The position numbers and the translations under genes are program-made. From positions 1-20,074 of the IMG/VR virus record IMGVR_UViG_3300021225_000324: a stretch of 20,074 nucleotides of DNA; one strand, written 5' to 3'. Shown piece after piece: positions 1 to 8,151 of this stretch (position 1 is the first letter of the stretch; every line of letters begins with the position of its first letter). The stretch comes from a virus. Under the pieces are notes generated by a model that saw nothing but the letters and a program-made list of their open reading frames with translations, did no database searches and was not told the DNA's origin.

Positions 1-588
1 ATCATCCCTGCTGATAAGCGACCAGAGACTGAGACAAAATTCCGCAAGGAATATAACGATCAGACTAAGCCATATCAGGAAGTAAAGTCGGCCTATGGTC
101 GTGTTCTCTCCTCTGAGGACACCGCAGTTGGTGACTTGTCTTTGATCTTTGGCTACATGAAGATGCTCGACCCAGGTTCTGTGGTGCGCGAAGGTGAATT
201 TGCCACAGCGCAAAACGCAGCTGGTGTTCCTGAGCGAATCATGAACATCTACAACAAGGTTGCAAGCGGACAACGTCTTAGTTCATCTCAACGTGAAGCG
301 TTCAAAGGACAGGCCAAAGGCTTGTACAACAGCGCTCTGGAAGGAGAGAAAACAGTCCGCACCGGCTTGGAGCGAATTGCAAAGGGCTACGGATTGAAGA
401 CAGAAAACATCTTCTACACGCCAACCGAGCAAGCACCGACTGCACCTGGCGCTCCTGCTCCGGCCGCACCTGGTGCGCCTGCACCTGCACCTGCCCAAGT
501 GAGCGTCACGGCTCCCAATGGCCAGGTGATCACATTCCCGAACCAGCAGGCGGCTGACGCCTTCAAGAAAGCAGCAGGGATTCGCTGA
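1..588 (+). CDS. C-terminal part of a phage virion protein (left-truncated)
   Basis: The frame is open from base 1 and no stop precedes it, so this is the 3' end of a longer gene, not a 150-aa gene starting at the internal TTG at 136. The visible 195 residues include the segment MLDPGSVVREGEFATAQNAA, which I associate from memory with the C-terminal part of large phage virion or DNA-ejection proteins. An Ala/Pro-rich linker (about 440-500) follows, and the last ~25 residues form a compact end (GQVITFPNQQAADAFKKAAG). The stop overlaps the next start as TGATG, so the two are co-translated, and the downstream gene has the same Ala/Pro style. Tail or internal virion protein is inferred; the exact role is not determinable. 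Confidence 0.75.
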   Translation: MIPADKRPETETKFRKEYNDQTKPYQEVKSAYGRVLSSEDTAVGDLSLIFGYMKMLDPGSVVREGEFATAQNAAGVPERIMNIYNKVASGQRLSSSQREAFKGQAKGLYNSALEGEKTVRTGLERIAKGYGLKTENIFYTPTEQAPTAPGAPAPAAPGAPAPAPAQVSVTAPNGQVITFPNQQAADAFKKAAGIR

Positions 589-3005
589 TGGCAACCGATT
601 ACGCAGCACTTGCACGACAGTTCGGTGGCACGGCCACCAGTCCCGCTGCGCCTGCTCCTGCAGCGCCCACACCTGCCGCAGCTCCAGCCGTCGACTATGC
701 GGCTATGGCAACACAGTTCGGTGGCAAAGCAGAGCCTCAAAAGATGGGCTTCTTTGAGTCCGTTGGCGAGATGGTCACTGGCTCACGACGAGCAACGCCT
801 GAAACCCAAGCTCTGCCCGAGTGGACTGGTATGCCAGAGCTGAACCAGATGAGCGTGGCTTCTTTGAAGTCTGCATTGGGCACCTTGGTTTCCAACCCAC
901 AGGAGACCGTGCAGATTTTGAAGGCCAACTTCCCCGGCATCGAGGCACGCCAAGACGCCAAGGGAAACTTCATCCTGAAATCGTCTGTTGACCAGAAAGA
1001 GTACGCCATCCCACCCGGTTTTTCGGTTGGCGACATTCCGCGTGCTCTTGGCGGCTTGCTGGCCTTCACCCCTGCCGGTCGCGCCACAACGCTTCCTGGT
1101 GCTGTTGCCGCTGGCGCTGGCACCCAGGCCGTGATCGAGGCAACCCAAGCAGGCACTGGTGGCCGCTTTGACACTGGCGAGGTTGTCACCGCTGGCGCTG
1201 CTGGTGGTGCTGGCCAAGTCGTGCAGCGTGCTGCTCAGGCAGCCGCACCTGTTGTAAAGCGAGCCGTCCAGCGTGCCACCGGCCGTCCTGTTACGCCTGC
1301 GCCTGCAGTACCCGCTGCGGCCCCTGCTCCTGCCCCTGCTGCGCGAATTGAGCCAACGCTTGAGCCAATGCCTGCGCCAGCTGCGCCGACGGCTCCTGCG
1401 GCCCCTGCTGGCGCACCAATTGGCACCGCGATGGCACCCGAGGCTGCTCCTGTGGCCCAAGTAGCCACCGAGGCCTTCGAGGAAGTTGGCGACCTGGTGC
1501 GCAAGGCATCCGGCAGCGGCCCAGGCTCTGCCGCTGCCAAAGCCAAGCTGGCGGACGTTGCCCAGGTAAACCCTGAGGCCCGTGCCGCAGCCGAGCGCCT
1601 TGGCATGGACTTGCCATTCGACGTGTTCAGCGACAACCCACAAGTTCGTGCGGCTGTTGGCCTGACCCGGTCTGTGGCCGGTGGTGAGGCTGAGGCTGCT
1701 TGGGTGAATACCGTCCGCACTGCCATCGGTAAGGCCGACGACGTTGTGCAGCAGTTTGACGCGGCCTTCATTGAGGGTCGTCCGGCTCCTGGTGCAACTT
1801 CCCAGCGCATCCTGGACAGCCTAAACACAACACGCACGCAGCTGTTCAACGATGCCGACGTGATCTACAAGCGTGTGGACGCCACGATTCCAAAGACCTC
1901 GACCGTCCAATTCCCTCGTCTGACACAAACGCTCGACGACGTGCTGGCCGAAGTCGGTGAAAAAGGCTTGTCCGCACAGGAAAAGAAGCTGTACGAGCTG
2001 GCCACCGACCCTGCCGTGACCTACGGCCGTCTGCTGCGCGAGAAAAACCTGATCGGCCAAGCAATGGCTGGCAAGGAGTCTCCTTACGGCAACATGGCCG
2101 CAGGCGACCTCAAGCGCCTTTACGGTGCCTTGGCCGAAGACCAGCTGACCAACGTCGGCCAGATCGGTGGCGATGCACTGCGCCAAGAGCTGCGTGCAGC
2201 CAACCTGCTGACCGCCAAGCGCAAAGCCCTGGAAAACCGCATCGTCGGTGCCTTTGGCAAAGAGAGCGACGGCAGCGTGGCAACCCTTATGCAGTCGGCC
2301 ATCAAGTCGGCAGCCAAGGGTGACGCGGCGCAGTTCAACAAGCTGATCAAGGTCGTGCCTCCTGAGTTGCGCAAGGAGACCATCGCCACGGCCCTGGCAT
2401 CCGTCGCAAGCTCCGGCCGCGCTGCCCAAGAAGGTGCGTTCGGCTTTGCTGAGTTCGCCAAGACCTATCGCGGCCTGCGTGCCAACCCACCTGTCTACAA
2501 GCAGGTAATCGAGGTACTTGGCAAGGACGCAGACCCTGTGCTACGAGACCTGTTTGAGATCTCGCGCAGGATCACCGACGCACGCGCCCAGGTGCTCACC
2601 ACCGGCAAGGCCAACCAGGCGCTGGTTGAGGCCATGAAGGCCGAAGGATTGATCGGCAAGGTCATGCAAAGCACGACAGCCCAACGCGTCGTCACAGGTG
2701 CAGCAAGTGCAATCCCTGGTGGCGGCTTCGTTGCGCCTGACATCGTGCAGTTCATGTCCAAGGGCAACGCTGATGCAGTGAAAGCTGCCGGTAATCTATT
2801 CGCCAGCGACGACTTCCAGAAGCTGGCCATCGAGGCCGCGACAAAGACAGAGCCAAGCCAGGCCGTGCTCCGTCGCACTGCCGCGAGCAAGGCATTTTCC
2901 GATTTTGCAAACGCAGCAAAGCTGCCACAATCCTTGGACGCGAGAGTGCAGTGGCTGCAATCCGCTGTCCAGACAGGACGCCAATTTGACCAGGAGAACC
3001 AGTAA
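588..3005 (+). CDS. large Ala/Pro-rich phage virion protein, probable DNA-ejection (internal virion) protein
   Basis: 805 aa. The N-terminus has two copies of a short motif (DYAALARQFGG near residue 4, DYAAMATQFGG near residue 36) separated by an Ala/Pro linker. A Gly/Ala-rich weakly hydrophobic stretch follows (about 150-215), then a long Pro/Ala linker (about 230-300), then about 500 residues of mostly alpha-helical, charged sequence. I see no enzyme motif. Size, low-complexity linkers and position between another virion protein and the tailspike fit the ejection proteins of podoviruses, which leave the capsid to build a conduit across the envelope. It overlaps both neighbours by one base (TGATG, TAATG). 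Virion protein is fairly sure; ejection role is inferred. Confidence 0.7.
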   Translation: MATDYAALARQFGGTATSPAAPAPAAPTPAAAPAVDYAAMATQFGGKAEPQKMGFFESVGEMVTGSRRATPETQALPEWTGMPELNQMSVASLKSALGTLVSNPQETVQILKANFPGIEARQDAKGNFILKSSVDQKEYAIPPGFSVGDIPRALGGLLAFTPAGRATTLPGAVAAGAGTQAVIEATQAGTGGRFDTGEVVTAGAAGGAGQVVQRAAQAAAPVVKRAVQRATGRPVTPAPAVPAAAPAPAPAARIEPTLEPMPAPAAPTAPAAPAGAPIGTAMAPEAAPVAQVATEAFEEVGDLVRKASGSGPGSAAAKAKLADVAQVNPEARAAAERLGMDLPFDVFSDNPQVRAAVGLTRSVAGGEAEAAWVNTVRTAIGKADDVVQQFDAAFIEGRPAPGATSQRILDSLNTTRTQLFNDADVIYKRVDATIPKTSTVQFPRLTQTLDDVLAEVGEKGLSAQEKKLYELATDPAVTYGRLLREKNLIGQAMAGKESPYGNMAAGDLKRLYGALAEDQLTNVGQIGGDALRQELRAANLLTAKRKALENRIVGAFGKESDGSVATLMQSAIKSAAKGDAAQFNKLIKVVPPELRKETIATALASVASSGRAAQEGAFGFAEFAKTYRGLRANPPVYKQVIEVLGKDADPVLRDLFEISRRITDARAQVLTTGKANQALVEAMKAEGLIGKVMQSTTAQRVVTGAASAIPGGGFVAPDIVQFMSKGNADAVKAAGNLFASDDFQKLAIEAATKTEPSQAVLRRTAASKAFSDFANAAKLPQSLDARVQWLQSAVQTGRQFDQENQ

Positions 3006-4840
3006 TGTCCGCACTCTCGATTCAACCCACCTATCCGATCTTCACGGACATCGATGGCCAACCTCTGGAGGCTGGTTATGTCTGGATCGGAACGGCAAAC
3101 CTCGATCCTCAGACTAACCCCATCAACGTGTATTGGGACGAGGCGCTGACCATCCTTGCGCCTCAGCCTATTCGCACCCTGGCTGGATACCCTTCGCGCA
3201 ATGGCACGCCTACACGCCTGTACGTCAACAGCGACTACAGCATCCGAGTGATGAATAGGAACGGCAGCGCTGTCTACAGTGCACCGTCTGCGACAGAGCG
3301 ATATAGCGGCGTTGTTATCAGCAGCATTGACGCTCAAAACGTTGTCTATGAGCCTCCATTTTCTGGCGCTGTGGCAACCAACCAGGAGGCATACAACAGC
3401 CGCACGGTAAGCGCCAAGGACTTCGGTGCTGTTGGAAACTCCACCGGCGTTCCTGGGAACGGAACAGACGACTACGCTGCGATTCAGGCAGCATTGGACT
3501 ATGTTGGCAACACTGGCGGCGGCACTGTGCTGCTTCCAAAGACCAATGGTCAATATCGCATCACTCAGGGTCTGAAGATTCCGTCTTACACCACCCTGCA
3601 AGGCGTTGCACCAGATCGCTACCCGTTTAACGGCGGAACTGCCGACAACTCGTGCCTGTTTGCAGACTTCGTGATTCAAAACCAATGGGTCATTGACACG
3701 TCGGCCACCAAGGTGGCAACCGGATTGCCCTACGCTTACAACGAGTTCTGCAACAACGTTGCTCCGAACTTTGTGTTCAACTCTGGTGTGCGCGACCTGT
3801 TCATTCGCGCTGATGGCGTGATGCCATGGGGTGGTATTCGCATTCAAGGTTGCCCTGGCGCAGTGGTGGATAACGTCTCCGTCACTGGATGCGGAACTGG
3901 CATGCTAGTGAACTTCACATTTGGCGCGTATTTCAGCGTTCACTGCTTAACACCTTACTATGGGGTGATCGCATGGGAAAACGTCAACGCGAACAACTGG
4001 GAGGTGTACTGCGCATCCAACCAGCCTGTTTCGCACACCGTGCCTGCTGCATACCTGCAGCCGTTCATGAACGCACTGAACGGCGCGATGGTTCCTGTGC
4101 TCAAGTTGAACACAAACGATCACTACAACCGTTCGTGGGGAATGATCATCGGGTCAGATGGCCTGAGCACCAGCACCAACAACAGCCTCGACATCACTAT
4201 CGAGCGCTACTCTGGCGGCCTGTTCCAGTTCTACTCCTACGGCACCGTCTTCAACAAGTTCTACTTTGAAGGCAGTGGCCTGAGCGAGATGCGCTATGCC
4301 TGTGTTTCGGCTTACTCATTGTGGGTGGCAAACACCATGCACGCCTACCTGTCCGATCCGGCTTGCTACTTTGTCGATTGGGGAACAGGAAACCAAATTC
4401 GCCTAACCCCCATTGGCCTGAAGAACGGTAGCTACGGCTTCGGGCCGTACCCAGACATTTTCTCGTTGGTGACGATTGACGGCATTGCACCTTCTGCGTT
4501 TGGTCCTGCCGTGCCGCAGTTCAACATGTTTTACACGGCTGGTGGATTGCGTGGCACGGTCTCAGTCTTTCAGAACTCTTGGGTAAACGTCGGTGCTCCA
4601 TACGACGTTGTGCAGTACATCTTGAAAAAGCAGGTCGGTGAAGTTGTCTTGACTGGCGGCGTCAGCGGCGGTTCTGCTGGAACTGTTGCTTTTAACCTGC
4701 CTGCAGGCTACCGTCCTTTGTATCGCGTCAAGAACGTTGTGCCGGGAGGTGAAGTGCAAATTGATCCAAACGGTGATGTGACCGTCGTCAGCGGAACATC
4801 GCTGATTCTTGAACAAGTACGATTTACGGCATCGCCATAA
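3005..4840 (+). CDS. tailspike with P22-type head-binding domain and beta-helix body
   Basis: 611 aa. Residues 1-~105 resemble the P22 tailspike head-binding domain (IFTDIDGQPLEAGYVWIG near the start, then RTLAGYPSRNGTPTRLYVN and a DYSIRV segment). This domain anchors the spike to the virion. From about residue 137 the sequence SAKDFGAVGNSTGVPGNGTD followed by DYAAIQAALDY is the classic entry to a pectate-lyase-type right-handed beta-helix. The Asn/Gly-rich body runs to about 520, and a short beta-rich tail (VVLTGGVSGGSAGTV) probably trimerises. Such spikes bind and often cleave host O-antigen or capsule. The active-site residues cannot be assigned by eye. Confidence 0.88.
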   Translation: MSALSIQPTYPIFTDIDGQPLEAGYVWIGTANLDPQTNPINVYWDEALTILAPQPIRTLAGYPSRNGTPTRLYVNSDYSIRVMNRNGSAVYSAPSATERYSGVVISSIDAQNVVYEPPFSGAVATNQEAYNSRTVSAKDFGAVGNSTGVPGNGTDDYAAIQAALDYVGNTGGGTVLLPKTNGQYRITQGLKIPSYTTLQGVAPDRYPFNGGTADNSCLFADFVIQNQWVIDTSATKVATGLPYAYNEFCNNVAPNFVFNSGVRDLFIRADGVMPWGGIRIQGCPGAVVDNVSVTGCGTGMLVNFTFGAYFSVHCLTPYYGVIAWENVNANNWEVYCASNQPVSHTVPAAYLQPFMNALNGAMVPVLKLNTNDHYNRSWGMIIGSDGLSTSTNNSLDITIERYSGGLFQFYSYGTVFNKFYFEGSGLSEMRYACVSAYSLWVANTMHAYLSDPACYFVDWGTGNQIRLTPIGLKNGSYGFGPYPDIFSLVTIDGIAPSAFGPAVPQFNMFYTAGGLRGTVSVFQNSWVNVGAPYDVVQYILKKQVGEVVLTGGVSGGSAGTVAFNLPAGYRPLYRVKNVVPGGEVQIDPNGDVTVVSGTSLILEQVRFTASP

Positions 4841-4869
4841 TCGAAACGCAACATTTACAGGAGAACATC

Positions 4870-5154
4870 ATGGCACTTGAAACAACCATTGAATACAAGC
4901 CCTCTGCATTCGACACGCCTGCAAAAATCGAGGGCGCGTATTGCAGAATTGCATACGTGGCAGGAGATAAGCGCAGCATGAATGTGCGCATCAACTGCTT
5001 CAAAAGCAAGGACGCTGCAGATAAGGAGCCGCACGCACATCTTGTTGCGGTGTCCTTTACGCCAGACATGGCAGAAGGCGCAAAGAACTTCATTGCGCAG
5101 GCATACGACCACCTCAAAACTCTGCCTGAGTTTGCAAACGCGAAGGACTGCTGA
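4870..5154 (+). CDS. hypothetical protein between tailspike and tail fibre
   Basis: 94 aa, not recognised. A good Shine-Dalgarno (AGGAGA, 8 bases before ATG) supports the start, and the 29-base gap from the tailspike is one of the few gaps in this operon. The protein is soluble and mixed alpha/beta, with a SMNVRINCFKSKDAA segment and three Cys. Lying between a tailspike and a chaperone-bearing fibre, it may be a small virion component or assembly factor, but the sequence itself does not show this. Confidence 0.7.
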   Translation: MALETTIEYKPSAFDTPAKIEGAYCRIAYVAGDKRSMNVRINCFKSKDAADKEPHAHLVAVSFTPDMAEGAKNFIAQAYDHLKTLPEFANAKDC

Positions 5155-5156
5155 TC

Positions 5157-6008
5157 ATGCTAAAGACCGTCTCTTCCATCGCCAACGCCATCGGTGCGTT
5201 GAACTACAAAGGCACTTGGAATGCCAGCACCAACACGCCAGCATTGGCGTCCGGTGTTGGCACCAAGGGCGACTATTACGTCGTCAGCGTCGCAGGCACA
5301 ACATCACTCGATGGCATCAGCAACTGGGGCGTTGGTGACTGGGCGACTTTCAACGGCAGCGTGTGGCAGCGCGTTGAAGGCGGCGCTGGTCTTAACGGTA
5401 CAACGCTGGATGTCTCTGGCGTTTCCACTCTGACTGGTGGCGTTACCACAAGTGGCGCGACAGACCTAGGTCTTGGCACCAATGGAAGCGTTACAGGCGC
5501 ACTGCTGGACACGGCCAATAACCTGATCATTGGTCGTTCAACTAAGCTCAATCCAGGAGATGCCAACTCCGTCCAGGTCATGAGCAATGGCCCACAGTAC
5601 GTGATCATGAACACGACTGCTGGCGCTGGCCAGTCGTACAACTTGTTCATGTCGCAGTTCGGAACGATGTTCTTCCAGAACGCTTCCGGTGCTGGTGTTT
5701 ACATGACCTACGGCGCAACGTCCTGGACTTCGACCTCTGACATTCGCAAGAAGAACGTGACGGGCAAGATCGAGGACGCGCTGGCCAAGGTTAACTCGTT
5801 GACGCCTGCTCGATTCACCTGGAAGTCTGACGAGACGAATACTCCTCAAGTCGGTCTGATCGCTCAAGAAGTGCAGGCTGTTCTTCCTGAAGTCGTCACC
5901 GATGATGGCGAAGGCACCCTTGGTGTGCGCTACGCTGAAACTGTGCCGCTGCTGGTCGCGGCTATTCAAGAACTCACTGCTCGTTTGGCAATCTTGGAAG
6001 GAAAATAA
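5157..6008 (+). CDS. tail fibre protein with C-terminal S74 intramolecular chaperone
   Basis: 283 aa. Residues 1-~190 are Gly/Ser/Thr-rich beta-structured fibre sequence. The last 90 residues match the peptidase S74 / endosialidase chaperone domain: a start at TSTSDIRKKNV, then PARFTWKSDE, VGLIAQEVQAVLPEVV, and a C-terminal coiled-coil helix (LLVAAIQELTARLAILEG). In this family the domain drives fibre trimerisation and then cuts itself off just before the conserved Ser, here probably Ser194 of the SDIRKK motif. The start follows the previous stop by two bases. It is probably an accessory receptor-binding fibre. Confidence 0.88.
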   Translation: MLKTVSSIANAIGALNYKGTWNASTNTPALASGVGTKGDYYVVSVAGTTSLDGISNWGVGDWATFNGSVWQRVEGGAGLNGTTLDVSGVSTLTGGVTTSGATDLGLGTNGSVTGALLDTANNLIIGRSTKLNPGDANSVQVMSNGPQYVIMNTTAGAGQSYNLFMSQFGTMFFQNASGAGVYMTYGATSWTSTSDIRKKNVTGKIEDALAKVNSLTPARFTWKSDETNTPQVGLIAQEVQAVLPEVVTDDGEGTLGVRYAETVPLLVAAIQELTARLAILEGK

Positions 6009-6010
6009 AC

Positions 6011-6364
6011 ATGGCTACCAACTCGCAAATCGCATTCAACCCCCAAGGCAAGACCGTCGTCGTCGCTGCCGCTGGCACTGCCCCATCTGGCGTGCAGGCT
6101 CCCGTCTACGAGAAGTTCAACCCACAAGCCACAGGCCAGTACCGCTTTGTGAACGCTGGCACGAACACCGTGTTCTTGGGCACTGGCCCGACAGCTGCAC
6201 TGGCCCAGGCCGCTGCCGTTGCTCCAGTTGCTGGCACGCCTTCGGATGCCATCGTTCTGGTGCCTGGTGCGGTGGAGATCATCCGCTTCAACAAAGACAC
6301 CTTCTTCAGCGGTCTAGCCTCCGGCGCGACTACCGTCTACGTCACCCCAGGTGAAGGCCTGTAA
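6011..6364 (+). CDS. hypothetical small late protein downstream of the tail fibre
   Basis: 117 aa, rich in Ala, Val, Thr and Pro, with a beta-sandwich-like composition (KTVVVAAAGTAPSGVQ, QYRFVNAGTNTVFLG, VPGAVEIIRFNKDTFFSGLA). No signal peptide or membrane segment is visible. SD-like AAGGAAAA precedes the ATG. Its place immediately after the S74 fibre suggests a virion or fibre-associated role, but I do not recognise the family with certainty. Confidence 0.7.
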   Translation: MATNSQIAFNPQGKTVVVAAAGTAPSGVQAPVYEKFNPQATGQYRFVNAGTNTVFLGTGPTAALAQAAAVAPVAGTPSDAIVLVPGAVEIIRFNKDTFFSGLASGATTVYVTPGEGL

Positions 6365-6382
6365 ATGTTGGAGGCCGACGTC

Positions 6383-6598
6383 ATGGCGGATGGGAACGAG
6401 ATCGACTTGGTGAAGTACGGCGTCCTCTGGCAAAAAGTCCAGGACATGGATCGCAAGGTCGACAAAATGGAACGCCAACTTGAAGAGCTGCTTGCTCTGG
6501 CCAACAAGGGCAAGGGCGGCCTCTGGCTTGGAATGAGTATCGCGTCCGGCTTTTCGGCGCTGGTTGGCTTCTTGGCCAGCCATTGGAAAGGGCACTGA
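6383..6598 (+). CDS. XhlA/holin-like membrane protein (lysis cassette)
   Basis: 71 aa from the ATG at 6383, chosen because GGAGG ends 8 bases before it. The upstream in-frame ATG at 6365 would add six residues but has no such site. The N-terminal half is a charged heptad-like helix (VQDMDRKVDKMERQLEELLA), followed by one transmembrane segment (GLWLGMSIASGFSALVGFLA) and a short basic tail. This helix-then-TM plan is that of XhlA-type phage membrane proteins that act with a holin and endolysin. It lies directly upstream of the endolysin, whose ATG overlaps its stop (TGATG). Accessory holin is inferred. Confidence 0.7.
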   Translation: MADGNEIDLVKYGVLWQKVQDMDRKVDKMERQLEELLALANKGKGGLWLGMSIASGFSALVGFLASHWKGH

Positions 6599-6978
6599 TG
6601 TACAAGCTCGGCGCACGGTCAAAGCAGCGGCTCAAAGGCGTGCACGATGACCTGGTGAAGGTTGTCGAGCGTGCCATTGAGATCACCACTGTGGACTTCA
6701 CAGTCCTGGAAGGCTTGCGCGATCCTGAGCGCCAGAAGACGCTGATGGAGTCCGGTGCAAGCCAGACCCTCAACTCGCGCCACATAACCGGCCACGCGGT
6801 CGATCTTGGGGCTTGGGTGGACAACCAGGTGGACTGGTCTTGGCCGCTGTATCACAAGATCGCGTCGGCCATGAAAGAGGCGGCCAAGGAGCTGGACGTC
6901 AAGATTGTTTGCGGTGCGGACTGGAAGCGTTTTCCCGACGGCCCTCACTTCGAGCTTGATCGAAAGGCATACCCATGA
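6598..6978 (+). CDS. endolysin, M15 (VanY-like) L,D/D,D-peptidase
   Basis: 126 aa. Peptidase M15 zinc signature SxHxxGxAxD is present as SRHITGHAVD (His62, Asp69), and the third ligand is His117 in DGPHFE, with Asp114 in the catalytic loop. Phage members cut the peptide stem of peptidoglycan at the end of infection. The start at ATG 6598 overlaps the previous stop; an upstream in-frame TTG at 6583 lies inside that gene and is less likely. There is no signal peptide, so release needs a holin. The length is normal for phage M15 endolysins of this single-domain type. Confidence 0.92.
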   Translation: MYKLGARSKQRLKGVHDDLVKVVERAIEITTVDFTVLEGLRDPERQKTLMESGASQTLNSRHITGHAVDLGAWVDNQVDWSWPLYHKIASAMKEAAKELDVKIVCGADWKRFPDGPHFELDRKAYP

Positions 6979-7388
6979 TCTGGCAAGCACTCATCCCCGT
7001 GATCGGCACCGTCTTGGAGAAGGTGCTGCCCGACCCACAGGCCAGCGCAGACGCAAAGATCAGGCTGATGGAGTTGGCTCAGAAAGGCGATCTGGCTGTG
7101 CTGGACGCAGAGACCAAACTGGCGCTTGGACAACTTGAAGTCAACAAGGTCGAGGCTGGCACCGACATGTTCCGTGGCGGCTGGCGTCCAGCGACCGGCT
7201 GGGCGTGCGTTTTCGGCCTGGTGTACCAGTTCCTGCTCCAGCCTGTTTTGCCGTGGCTGGTGGCCGTTTGTGGCGGTTCTGTGCCACCTTTGCCACCAAT
7301 CGACAACGAGACCCTGATGGTCTTGCTGACCGGCATGTTGGGCCTTGGTGGACTTCGCACCTTTGAGCGCATCAAAGGAAAAGCCTGA
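6975..7388 (+). CDS. holin, 3-TM (gene-transfer-agent type) family
   Basis: 137 aa. It begins with a hydrophobic helix (IWQALIPVIGTVLEKVLP), then an amphipathic Ala/Glu-rich stretch, the family-typical FRGGWRPATGWACVFGLVYQ around residue 66, a transmembrane pair region (about 72-99) and a last membrane segment (about 112-128). This is the plan of the 3TM holins that permeabilise the inner membrane so that endolysin reaches the wall. It overlaps the endolysin by 4 bases (ATGA) and is the last gene before the terminator. Confidence 0.85.
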   Translation: MIWQALIPVIGTVLEKVLPDPQASADAKIRLMELAQKGDLAVLDAETKLALGQLEVNKVEAGTDMFRGGWRPATGWACVFGLVYQFLLQPVLPWLVAVCGGSVPPLPPIDNETLMVLLTGMLGLGGLRTFERIKGKA

Positions 7389-7404
7389 TTGCAAGTTGTC
7401 TCCA

Positions 7405-7447
7405 GCGGCTTCGGCCGCCTTGCCCGGTCTCTGTGCCGGGCTTTTTT
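7405..7447 (+). terminator. intrinsic terminator closing the late operon
   Basis: Stem GCCCGG (7422-7427), 8-nt loop, CCGGGC (7436-7441), then six T (7442-7447). Just upstream is a second hairpin, GCGGC-TTCG-GCCGC (7405-7418), with a stable UUCG-type tetraloop. It lies 16-60 bases after the holin stop. The T tract serves the + strand only. Confidence 0.9.
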
Positions 7448-7449
7448 CT

Positions 7450-7665
7450 ATGACTGACGTTTCCGACCAAGCAACCATCCGAGAAGAACAAGAACGCGAG
7501 GCCTGCCTGCGCACTGCCAGGGAGCCGCACCAGCGTTTGCATCCGACTGGTTTGTGCCACTACTGCGAGGATGTGGTGGCCGACGACAGGCGCTTCTGCG
7601 GCCCTGAGTGCCGCGATCAATGGCAGGCCCACTCAAACGCCAAGCGGCGTGCTGGTCAGCTGTAA
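7450..7665 (+). CDS. small zinc-ribbon protein
   Basis: 71 aa from ATG 7450. A Cys4 cluster CHYCEDVV...FCGPECRDQW near residues 37-56 looks like a zinc ribbon of the kind seen in small phage proteins (DUF2116-like). The N-terminus is acidic and helical. The frame stays open upstream through the terminator to a TTG at 7345, but that part looks non-protein-like, so I take the ATG. There is no Shine-Dalgarno before it and it starts three bases past the terminator T run, so expression may need read-through or its own promoter. Its 3' end overlaps the convergent gene by 10 bases. Confidence 0.6.
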   Translation: MTDVSDQATIREEQEREACLRTAREPHQRLHPTGLCHYCEDVVADDRRFCGPECRDQWQAHSNAKRRAGQL

Positions 7666-7934
7666 TCCTGAACCGTGCCACAGTTGGCGCACATGTGGCC
7701 TTCAGGCTTGATGTAGAACAGCTGGTTACCGCATCTGCACTCGCGCACCATGTCGCCCACCTTGGGCGCGAACTCGAACTTCCACAGGCCTTTGTGCGTG
7801 TGGCACTCTGGGCACTCAAACCGCGTATCGCCAATAGGAGCGACCGCCATCCATTCGTGGCCACACTGAAGGCAGAAAGCCTGGCCAGAGCCGTGCGGGT
7901 CTGACTTTTGCCGAAGCTCGATCACGTTGCTCAT
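7656..7934 (-). CDS. small protein with two zinc-ribbon modules
   Basis: 92 aa from the ATG at 7934, chosen because AGGAG lies 6 bases upstream and its ATGA overlaps the stop of the preceding 58-aa gene. A longer in-frame extension to 8084 is spurious. There are four Cys pairs: FCLQCGHEW, ECPECHTH, ECRCGNQL and MCANCGTV, giving two CxxC...CxxC zinc ribbons. Target (DNA, RNA or protein) is unknown. It is the last gene of the promoter-distal leftward unit. Confidence 0.75.
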   Translation of the reverse strand: MSNVIELRQKSDPHGSGQAFCLQCGHEWMAVAPIGDTRFECPECHTHKGLWKFEFAPKVGDMVRECRCGNQLFYIKPEGHMCANCGTVQDYS

Positions 7935-8107
7935 GGCTGCTCCTTTTTTGTGAAGTCCTCGCATTTGCGCTTCCAGCCCCACGAATCCTTGATCCAGTAC
8001 ACGGGCGCGTAGAAGCGCGGCTTGTGAAGCATGGCGCAGATTAGGACAGGCTTGGGCAGCGCTCGCGTGGTTGCGTGCTTGCACTCGTCGCAGTGCTGGG
8101 TTTTCAT
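7931..8107 (-). CDS. 58-aa Cys-containing small protein
   Basis: Translation gives MKTQHCDECKHATT... ending DFTKKEQP. It contains CDEC near the N-terminus, a third Cys (residue 24) and a fourth (residue 49), so a single zinc site is possible. AGGGG lies 5 bases before the ATG, and the stop overlaps the next start as ATGA. It is Trp- and Lys-rich around residues 38-48 (YWIKDSWGWKRK). Function unknown. Coupling on both sides supports that it is translated. Confidence 0.65.
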   Translation of the reverse strand: MKTQHCDECKHATTRALPKPVLICAMLHKPRFYAPVYWIKDSWGWKRKCEDFTKKEQP

Positions 8108-8151
8108 GCGTTCCCCTTAATACCGTGTGCGGCTTCGATGGCTTTGGTCAT
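8104..8151 (-). CDS. candidate 15-codon coupled micro-ORF
   Basis: ATG at 8151 overlaps the stop of the 61-aa gene (ATGA), and its own stop overlaps the start of the 58-aa gene (ATGA). It encodes MTKAIEAAHGIKGNA. It may be a translational-coupling device that carries ribosomes across the gap, a remnant of a longer gene, or a real micropeptide. Nothing shows which. Confidence 0.3.
   Translation of the reverse strand: MTKAIEAAHGIKGNA

Noticed and set aside
2495-3847. 450-aa minus-strand open frame
   Set aside because: Antisense to the ejection protein and tailspike; no coding character or SD.
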